Made by a program: the position numbers and the translations under genes. A model generated the notes under the pieces. That model was not told the origin of the DNA, did no database searches, and worked only from the letters and a program-made list of their open reading frames with translations. DNA of 64,000 nucleotides, taken from NCBI RefSeq assembly GCF_026420145.1, contig NZ_JAPMLV010000002.1, forward strand, positions 248,001 to 312,000, read 5' to 3'. How positions within the stretch are numbered: the first letter of the stretch is position 1; the number at the start of each line of letters is the position of its first letter. Source of the DNA: Enterobacter pseudoroggenkampii (GTDB lineage: Bacteria; Pseudomonadota; Gammaproteobacteria; Enterobacterales; Enterobacteriaceae). Below are positions 45,465-52,800 of the stretch, piece after piece.

Positions 45465-45565
45465 ATACAGATGCAAAAACACCTTTTGTTTAACATACAG
45501 ATCCGCTAAAACAGTATCTGCATGGCAATTTTCGCAGCAATCTGTACTGGTTTTATAATCTGTAT
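45465..45565. promoter_or_regulatory. yjiR promoter with four ATACAGAT-type operator repeats
   Basis: ATACAGAT occurs directly at 45465-45472 and 45495-45502, exactly 30 bases (about three helical turns) apart, and inverted at 45558-45565 with a 7-of-8 copy at 45540-45547. The inverted copy at 45558 overlaps a TATAAT box at 45554-45559 that has TTCGCA 17 bases upstream, and the yjiR ATG is 28 bases downstream. Paired direct repeats plus a site on the -10 are typical of autoregulating MocR proteins. Confidence 0.62.
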
Positions 45566-45586
45566 GGTGAAAACAAAGGATACAGC

Positions 45587-47005
45587 ATGACACGCTACCA
45601 ACATCTGGCCAATCTTCTGGCTGAACGCATTGAGCAAGGGCTGTATCGCAGCGGCGAACGTCTGCCGTCGGTGCGCACGCTGAGTCAGGAGCACGGCGTG
45701 AGCATCAGCACCATACAGCAGGCCTACCAGATCCTCGAAAACCTCCAGCTGATCACGCCTCAGCCGCGCTCCGGCTATTTTGTCTCACCGCGCAAAGCCC
45801 AGCCGCCCGTCCCGGCGATGACGCGCCCGGTGCAGCGCCCCGTGGACGTTACCCAGTGGGATGAGGTGATGATGCTGCTGGACGCCCGCGCCGACAAAGA
45901 GATGATCTCCTTTGGCGGCGGTTCGCCGGACATTAACCAGCCGAGCCTGAAGCCCCTGTGGCGCGAGATGAGCCGCATTGCGCAGCATAATCCCGGCGAG
46001 ATGCTGAGCTATGACGTGCTCGACGGGCGCCTGGAGCTGCGTGAGCAGATCGCCCGCCTGATGCTCGACGGCGGCTCCACCGTCTCGGCAAGCGACATTG
46101 TCATTACCAACGGCTGCCACGGCGCGCTGTCTATCGCCCTGCTCTCGGTGTGTAAACCGGGGGATATCGTGGCGGTGGAATCTCCGTCGTTTCACGGCAC
46201 CATGCAGATGCTGCGCGGGTTTGACATCAAGGCAATTGAAATTCCTACCGATCCCGAGACCGGGATCAGCATCGAAGCGTTAGAGCTGGCAATGGAGCAG
46301 TGGCCGATCAAGGCGGTGATCCTGGTGCCCAACTGCAATAATCCGCTCGGATTTATCATGCCGGAAGCGCGGAAAAAGCAGGTGCTGGCCCTCGCCCAGC
46401 GGCACGATATCGTGATTGTCGAGGATGACATTTACGGCGAGCTGGCGGCGGAGTACCCGCGCCCGCGCACCATTCATTCGATGGATATCGACGGCCGCGT
46501 GATCCTCTGCAGCTCGTTTACCAAAACCGTGGCGCCAGGCCTGCGCGTCGGCTGGATTGTGCCGGGACGCTACTACGACCGGGTGATGCACATGAAATAC
46601 GCCGCGGGCGGGTTTAACGTGCCGGGAACGCAGATGGCGGTGGCGGCGTTTATTCGCGACGGGCATTACCATCGCCACGTGCGCCGTATGCGCCAGATTT
46701 ATCAGCAAAATATGGAAACCTACACCTGCTGGGTGCGGCAGTATTTTCCGGCAGAGATTTGCGTCACGCGCCCACAGGGCAGCTTCCTGCTGTGGATTGA
46801 GCTGCCGGAGAAGGTCGATATGGTGTGCGTCAGCAAGCAGCTGTGCCGGCTGAAGATCCAGGCCGCGGCCGGGTCGCTGTTTTCCGCCTCCGGGAAGTAC
46901 CGCAACTGCCTGCGGATCAACGTGGCGCTGCCGCCGACGGACAAAAATCGCGAGGCGCTGAAGAAGCTGGGTGAAGCGATTGTGATTGCGATGGAGGAGG
47001 GCTAG
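45587..47005 (+). CDS. yjiR: YjiR, MocR-family regulator
   Basis: The 472-residue protein has a GntR winged helix (residues 5 to 65, LPSVRTLSQEHGVSISTIQQAYQILENLQLI) and an aminotransferase-like domain with VIVEDDIYGEL and the PLP lysine in CSSFTKTVAPGLRVGWI. It corresponds to E. coli YjiR (470 aa) in sequence type and in place beside yjiS. The effector is unknown, probably an amino acid or amine forming an aldimine with PLP. The upstream region has regularly spaced ATACAGAT repeats that are good candidates for its own operators. Confidence 0.87.
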   Translation: MTRYQHLANLLAERIEQGLYRSGERLPSVRTLSQEHGVSISTIQQAYQILENLQLITPQPRSGYFVSPRKAQPPVPAMTRPVQRPVDVTQWDEVMMLLDARADKEMISFGGGSPDINQPSLKPLWREMSRIAQHNPGEMLSYDVLDGRLELREQIARLMLDGGSTVSASDIVITNGCHGALSIALLSVCKPGDIVAVESPSFHGTMQMLRGFDIKAIEIPTDPETGISIEALELAMEQWPIKAVILVPNCNNPLGFIMPEARKKQVLALAQRHDIVIVEDDIYGELAAEYPRPRTIHSMDIDGRVILCSSFTKTVAPGLRVGWIVPGRYYDRVMHMKYAAGGFNVPGTQMAVAAFIRDGHYHRHVRRMRQIYQQNMETYTCWVRQYFPAEICVTRPQGSFLLWIELPEKVDMVCVSKQLCRLKIQAAAGSLFSASGKYRNCLRINVALPPTDKNREALKKLGEAIVIAMEEG

Positions 47006-47029
47006 TGCGGCCTGATGCCCTCACCCCGA

Positions 47030-47050
47030 CCCTCTCCCACAGGGAGAGGG
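47030..47050. repeat. Family A hairpin, copy 4
   Basis: CCCTCTCCC-ACA-GGGAGAGGG preceded by GATGCCCTCACCCCGA, the inverse orientation of the 39248 copy. It lies between the convergent yjiR and RoxA-like genes and may serve as a shared 3' hairpin. Confidence 0.87.
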
Positions 47051-47066
47051 AGAAAACCGTGCCGCA

Positions 47067-48188
47067 CTACTCGTCGAAGTACCAGTACCCCTGGTTAATC
47101 AGCCCGGTGAGCTCCTCGACAAACGCCGGGTTTTTCAGCGCATCGCCCAGCTCGGCCTGACCGAGTTCGGTGAAGCGGCACAGCGCATCCGCCGCCTTCG
47201 CGTCAACCGTCTCCAGCTGTTCGCTGTTGATGAAGAAGCTGCCGTTGATGTTCAGCACGCGCAGGCCGCTCAGGCGAGACAGCGTTTCGCCGCCCTGCAG
47301 CGCGTCCAGCACCTCTTCCGGCGCGTACGGCGGCTCGGCGGCGGCGATATCCAGCTCGTGGCGCGGCGTGGAGACAAAGCTGCCGAACCATTTTGTGAAA
47401 TCATCCGGCTTGCTAATCATGTCGATCATCATCTGACGAATGCGATCGAGCTCGTACTGCTCGACGCGGCCAGGATGTTCACGACAGGTCAGATCCGGAT
47501 CGCTGTAGTGCTCACCGCCCAGATCGTTTTCCAGCGCGTAATCGGCGAAGCTGCTGATCAGATCGCGACCGTTCGGCCCGCGGAAGCCGACGGAGTAGTT
47601 AAGCGCCGTTTCATGGGTAAAACCGTCGTGCGGGAAGCCAGGCGGAATGTAGAGAATATCGCCCGGGGCCAGGTCTTCGTCAATGATCGGCTCGAACGGA
47701 TCCACGTGCAGCAGCGCCGGATGCGGGCAGAACTGACGCATCGGCAGCTTGTCACCCACGCGCCAGCGGCGGCTGCCCATCCCCTGAATGATAAACACGT
47801 CGTACTGATCGATATGCGGACCCACGCCGCCGCCCGGCACGGAGAAGGAGATCATCAGATCGTCCAGACGCCAGTCCGGCAGAACGCGGAACGGACGCAC
47901 CAGCTCCGCGGCGGGCATATGCCAGTGGTTCACCGCCTGCGCCAGCAGCGACCAGCCGGTTTCGCCCAGATCGTCAAAGTGCTCGAATGGGCCATTGCTG
48001 GCCTGCCATTTGCCGTTGAAATGGCTCACCAGACGGCTATCGACCTCCGGCTCCATCGCCAGCCCCGCCAGCTCGTCCGGGGTAATCGGGTCGACAAAGT
48101 TCGGGAAGGCATTTTTCAGCACGACGGGTTGTTTTTGCCAGTATTTCTCAAGAAATTCCGGCCAGTTCAGGTTCAGTTGATACGCCAT
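47067..48188 (-). CDS. RoxA/YcfD-like JmjC 2-oxoglutarate oxygenase
   Basis: The 373-residue protein has the same length as E. coli YcfD (RoxA), the oxygenase that hydroxylates an arginine of ribosomal protein L16. The iron ligands are at identical positions: His125 and Asp127 (GPHIDQYD) and His187 (GFPHDG). The N-terminal JmjC half is highly similar and the C-terminal winged-helix-like half much less so. In E. coli, ycfD is elsewhere on the chromosome, so this is either a second copy or a relocated one. The start at 48188 (MAYQLNLNWPEF) matches YcfD; an ATG at 48197 adds three residues. Substrate not proven. Confidence 0.85.
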   Translation of the reverse strand: MAYQLNLNWPEFLEKYWQKQPVVLKNAFPNFVDPITPDELAGLAMEPEVDSRLVSHFNGKWQASNGPFEHFDDLGETGWSLLAQAVNHWHMPAAELVRPFRVLPDWRLDDLMISFSVPGGGVGPHIDQYDVFIIQGMGSRRWRVGDKLPMRQFCPHPALLHVDPFEPIIDEDLAPGDILYIPPGFPHDGFTHETALNYSVGFRGPNGRDLISSFADYALENDLGGEHYSDPDLTCREHPGRVEQYELDRIRQMMIDMISKPDDFTKWFGSFVSTPRHELDIAAAEPPYAPEEVLDALQGGETLSRLSGLRVLNINGSFFINSEQLETVDAKAADALCRFTELGQAELGDALKNPAFVEELTGLINQGYWYFDE

Positions 48189-48272
48189 GGGTAGCACCAG
48201 TAAGAGGGGAAACAGGCGCGATTATAGGCAAGAAGGCAGAGGGGGAACTTGTCATGGGTCAAACCCGCACGT

Positions 48273-48304
48273 GTAGGTCGGGTAAGGCGAAGCCGCCACC
48301 CGAC
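48273..48304. repeat. REP-like unit (family B), copy 6
   Basis: GTAGGTCGGGT...CCACCCGAC, a single unit between the RoxA-like gene and the ClpP-like gene, 20 bases downstream of the latter's stop codon. Confidence 0.82.
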
Positions 48305-48323
48305 ACAAACACGCCGCGAAAAC

Positions 48324-48926
48324 TTAATCCAGCTTCAGTTCGTCATAATGGGTAATCAGTTTACCCACGATACCGTAGTCCAGCGCTTCCGCCGGCGACA
48401 TCCAGAAGTTGCGGTCGGTGTCTTTTTTCACTTTTTCCAGCGGCTGGCCGGTAGCGTCGGCGATCAGCTTGTTTACGCGATCCAGCATGCGGATGATCTC
48501 GCGCGCTTCGATCTCAATATCCGTCGCCTGACCGCGCACGCCGCCCAGCGGCTGGTGGATCATAAAGCGGGTATTTGGCAGCGAGTAGCGGTGCTCTTTT
48601 TTCGCGGCCAGGAAGATGGTGATCCCGGCGCTCGCCACCCAGCCGGTGCCGATCACGTGCACTTCCGGGCGAATGAATTTGATGAAGTCGTGGATGGTGT
48701 CGCCCGCTTCCACGTGACCGCCCTGGCTGTTGATGTACAGCTTGATCGGATCGTTGCTGACGCTTTGCAGCAGGATCATCTGGGTGATCACTTTCTGCGC
48801 CAGCTCCTGGTTGATCTCACCGGAAATCACAATCGAACGAGACTCCAGCAGTTTTTGCTGCAGAGCGCCCGCGCCGTTTGACCCTTCCGCTTTTTCCTTG
48901 TCGCTTTCTTTCAGTGTGTAGTGCAT
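48324..48926 (-). CDS. ClpP-like serine protease paralogue
   Basis: The 200-residue protein is a ClpP homologue with the triad at Ser99 (GWVASAGITIFLAA), His124 (FMIHQPLGG) and Asp169 (KKDTDRNF). The handle region (GQATDIEIEAREIIRM) is strongly conserved. Unlike housekeeping ClpP, the Ser is followed by Ala-Gly rather than Met-Gly, and the N-terminus has an extra charged segment (KESDKEKAEGSNG). Housekeeping clpP lies beside clpX and lon elsewhere, so this is a second ClpP. No AAA+ unfoldase is adjacent. It could form its own tetradecamer or mix with ClpP; both are inference. Confidence 0.87.
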   Translation of the reverse strand: MHYTLKESDKEKAEGSNGAGALQQKLLESRSIVISGEINQELAQKVITQMILLQSVSNDPIKLYINSQGGHVEAGDTIHDFIKFIRPEVHVIGTGWVASAGITIFLAAKKEHRYSLPNTRFMIHQPLGGVRGQATDIEIEAREIIRMLDRVNKLIADATGQPLEKVKKDTDRNFWMSPAEALDYGIVGKLITHYDELKLD

Positions 48927-49079
48927 TGTTATGTCCTCAGCATTTAGCGCTCAAAACCAGAGTGTAGCCTGTTTTACCGATCAAAGTCCTCACCGGCAAA
49001 TTACGAGGGAGCCCATGCACATTGCCCATGTTGCACGCGTTTCGTTCTTTCACCGCCCCCGCCCGGATCGCTATACTTC

Positions 49080-49094
49080 ATATGATTATCATAT
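49080..49094. promoter_or_regulatory. AT-rich palindrome upstream of the FixJ-type regulator gene
   Basis: ATATGAT and ATCATAT surround a single T, within an AT-rich promoter-like stretch (49079-49126) about 115 bases before the start codon at 49210. It may be an operator. It only weakly resembles a Fur box, so no regulator is proposed. Confidence 0.4.
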
Positions 49095-49209
49095 TGTTAA
49101 ATGATAATTATATTTAATGTGTTAAGATGAAAGTCAGCATAAACAGTCCCTTACGTCACTCCTGGGGCTGTTTGCATCCTCGACATGTAAAACAGCACCG
49201 GGGCGGTGA

Positions 49210-49827
49210 ATGGAACACATTGTGTATGTGGTTGATGACGATGACGCAGTCAGACAGTCCGTGATCGGGCTGCTGGAATCCGCAGACTTAAACGCCATCG
49301 GCTTTTCATCGGCAGAAGCGTTTCTTCAGCACCGCTTTGAAGAGCTCCCCTCGTGCGTGGTCCTCGATATGCAGATGCCCACCATCTCGGGTTTTGAGGT
49401 GGCAGATGCCCTCAAGGACAGCGGGCGCGAGATCCCGATTATTTTTCTCACCGGCCACGGCACCATTCCGATGTCGGTGCGCGCCATTAAAGGCGGCGCG
49501 TACGAATTTCTTACCAAACCCGTCGAATCCACCGCGCTTATCGACGCCATTGAGTCCGCGCTGCAGCTGGCGGAAAACAACGCCGAGCGCAATAAAGAGC
49601 ACTACGCCCTGAAGCAGCGCCATCTCTCCCTCACTCCGCGCGAACACGAGGTGCTCACGCTGGCGATAAGCGGCATGCTGAACAAGCAGATTGCCGCCGA
49701 GCTGGGCGTCAGCGAGATCACGGTGAAAGTGCATCGCCGCCGCGTAATGGAGAAAATGCAGGTGCGCTCCGTGGCAGAGCTGGTCAGGGCCGTTGAGCGC
49801 CTGACCAAAAGCCAGCCTGCGGAGTAA
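49210..49827 (+). CDS. FixJ-family response regulator
   Basis: The 205-residue protein has an N-terminal receiver (acidic pocket VDDDD, phospho-acceptor Asp53 in VVLDMQMP, Thr in FLTGHG, Lys in LTKPVE) and a C-terminal LuxR-type helix-turn-helix (LTPREHEVLTLAISGMLNKQIAAELGVSEITVKVHRRRVMEKM). It is typical of FixJ/TodT-type regulators. It converges on the giant hybrid sensor gene with only 3 bases between the stop codons, so it is the likely transcriptional output of that kinase. A 283-base region upstream has an AT-rich palindrome. Confidence 0.92.
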   Translation: MEHIVYVVDDDDAVRQSVIGLLESADLNAIGFSSAEAFLQHRFEELPSCVVLDMQMPTISGFEVADALKDSGREIPIIFLTGHGTIPMSVRAIKGGAYEFLTKPVESTALIDAIESALQLAENNAERNKEHYALKQRHLSLTPREHEVLTLAISGMLNKQIAAELGVSEITVKVHRRRVMEKMQVRSVAELVRAVERLTKSQPAE

Positions 49828-49830
49828 CGT

Positions 49831-52800
49831 TTACCCTTCCTGTACCGCCAGCGGCAGCGCAAAGGCAAACACCGTGCCGTACGGCTCCCGGCGGCGCGCG
49901 CTCAGCTTCCCGCAGTGGCGCTCAATGATGCTGGCGCTGATGGTCAGCCCCATCCCCATCCCCTGTGGCTTGGTGGAATAGAACGAGTCAAAAATCTGCT
50001 CCAGCCGCTCGGGCTCAATGCCGCTCCCGGTATCGGCGATCTCAACGATCGCTTTCCCGTCCGCGTTGCTGGTGCTGAGGGTGATGGTGCAGGCGCGATC
50101 CTTCACCTCGGCCATCGCCTCAACGGCGTTCATCACCAGGTTAAGCAGCACCTGCTGGATCTGCACGCTATCGCCGGTGATAAAGCTGTCCTGCGCCTTC
50201 AACAGGTAATCAACGCTAATGTGTCGCTGCTCCAGCTCGCTGCGGGAGAGCGCGATGATATGGTGGATCAGATAGTGGAGATCGATGCGCGAGAAGGTGG
50301 GATCCTGCTTGCGCGTCAGGGACTGGATGCTGCGAATGATCTCCCCCGCCCGCGCGCCTTCCGCGGCGATCTCTTCCAGCCCTTCCCGCACTTTATCCAG
50401 TCGGGCCGGCTCCCGGCTGAGCCAGCGCAGGCTCGCTCCGGCGTTAGAGACGATCGACATCAGCGGCTGGTTGATCTCATGGGCGATAGAGGAGGTCAGC
50501 TGCCCGACGGTGGTGGCGCGGGACACCCTCGCCAGATCAGCCTGCGCCACCCGCATGGCATCCTCCGCGGCGCGCTGGCTGGTGATATCGGTGATGATGC
50601 CGTAATACTCATTCACCTCGCTGCCCACGCCCACCGGATCGCCAATCCCGAGGATATAGCGCGTAGAACCGTCGGTACGCTTCACCCGAAACTCCGCGCG
50701 CATGGAGAGCCCTTCGCGCACGCTCTGCGTGACGATGGTGCTGATGCGGGCATAGTCGTCTTCATGGACGAAGGTCAAAAACTCCGCCATGGAGATCATC
50801 TTTTGCTGCTCGGGCAGGCCGAGGATGCGGGCGTACTCCTCCGAGACAAACATCAGATCCTGCTCCAGCTCCCAGCGCCAGCTGCCGGTGTGGCTGATCT
50901 GCTCGCCCAGCATCAGCGAGGTCTGGCTGGCGCGCAGCTCTTTTTCCACCCGACGGCGCTGGATGTTCTCCCCCAGCAGCTCGGCGTACAGCCGCGCCGT
51001 CTCCAGGGAGACCGCAGCCTGCGCCCCCAGCAGGCTCACCACGCGAGAATGCTCGGCGGTGAAGACTTCCGGCATCAGGCGGTTTTCCAGGTAGAGCACG
51101 CCCACCAGCCGCGCCTGCTTGAACATCGGGACGCACATGACGGCCGCTCCCGAGGTCACCAGATAGGGATCCTGACTGAAGGGGTGAAACTCCTCCGGCT
51201 TACCGGTGCGAATCTCCTGCCCGGTACGGATCACCGCCGCCAGCACCGACAGGGGCATGTCGGTCGCCGTCGGCACGTCCTTCAGGATCCGCACCCGCAC
51301 GCCTTCGGTGCTGGTCCAGGCGCTGGCCTCGATCTCCGGGATCAGGTTATCGCTGATGCGAAGCAGCAGGCCGCGCTGCGCCCCGGCGCGTTCGAGGAGG
51401 ATCGTCATCAGGTTTTCGATTAAGCGCTCGAGATTGATCTCTTCCGACAGCGCGCGGGAGGCTTTGATGACGCTCTGCAGATCGCGGATCGTCTCGTTCT
51501 GAGCGAACGCCACCGTGTCATAGGCGCTCGCCTGCCCGGAGGCCAGCAGATGCGGGAAATCCTGCTCCAGCTGGCGCACCTTGGCCTGCGCGCCCGCCCG
51601 GCCCCAGGCGGCAATTGCGCCACGGAAGTGTGCGTCCGAGGCGGTTGGATAGCCGCAGGCCAGCGCAAAGCGGCCCGCCAGCTCGTGGGCCAGGGCATTA
51701 ATCGGATTAAACCCGCCCTCGCGGGAGAGCCGGACCGCCTTCTCATACTGCTCAAGCGCGATGCTGTTCATCCCGTCCAGACGCACGATTTCGGCGTAGA
51801 TCAGCGCCTCTTTATCCGCGAACGTGCCGGGATTAATGCGCGCCCAGAGGGCGATTTTGTCGTAGTGGGCGTGAATGCTGCGACGGTGGTTCGCCGAGAA
51901 GGTCTCCGGCGTTAGCTGACGCGAAAGCGCCAGGGCGCTGTAAAGATGGTAATCCAGCAGATGGATGTGCCCCGGCGCAGACCACGCGTACCACCCCGCC
52001 ATCTCGAGATCCGCCTGCGCGTCGGCATACTCGCCGCAGGTAAAGTGCGCCATGCCGCGGTAGAGCCAGTACCAGAACAGCATGGTGGAGGTCTGCTCCG
52101 GCGCCTGCTCCGGCGACGCGGGAAGCAGCGCCTCCGGCAGCACCTGCGATGCGGTCCACGTGCCGATAACCGGCGTGCGCAGGAACTCAACGTAGCCGCG
52201 CTGGACCATCAAGATGGTCTCCACGTCCTGGAAGTGGGTTTTACGCACGAACGCCAGGCCGCGATCGATGCTGGTCAGCACCCCGTCCAGGTGATCGCCC
52301 CGGGAGAGGAAGTTAATCACCTGGTGGCAGGCCGCAAAGCAGGCCATCGTCATATCCCCGTGGGTCACCGCCGAGGTAAAGCAGGCCTTCGCGCACTCGA
52401 TGGTAAACGATAAAGGCTGGGTCCAGACGCTGAGCTGGTCAAGCGGCAGCAGGGTTTTGGCTTCGAACGCGTCGTAGCCGTGGCGATTCACCAGCTCGCG
52501 GGCCAGGGTGCCGTACAGGAAGCCGAGGCGATACTCGGCGTAGCGGTGGCCCATCAGCACGCCAAACCAGGCCATCGCCGTGGTGGAGGCGCCGGTAATA
52601 CCGTGGTCGAGCGTCAGGTGCATCATGCGGCAAAGCAGTAAAAAGTGCAGGCGCGGACAGATGAAGCTGGCGCAAATGCTGGCGCTGTAGAGCAGGTTCA
52701 TCACCGCTTCGGTTTCCGGGTTATCCATCCGCGAGAGCGGGGCAAACAGGGTTTGCGGCGCGTCGCCCGCGCGATTACAGAAGTGTTCCCAGGCCTCGTC

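Noticed and set aside
49079..49126. Possible Fur box before the FixJ-type gene
   Set aside because: The dyads ATATGAT/ATCATAT and ATGATAAT only partly match the 7-1-7 Fur pattern, so iron control is not supported.
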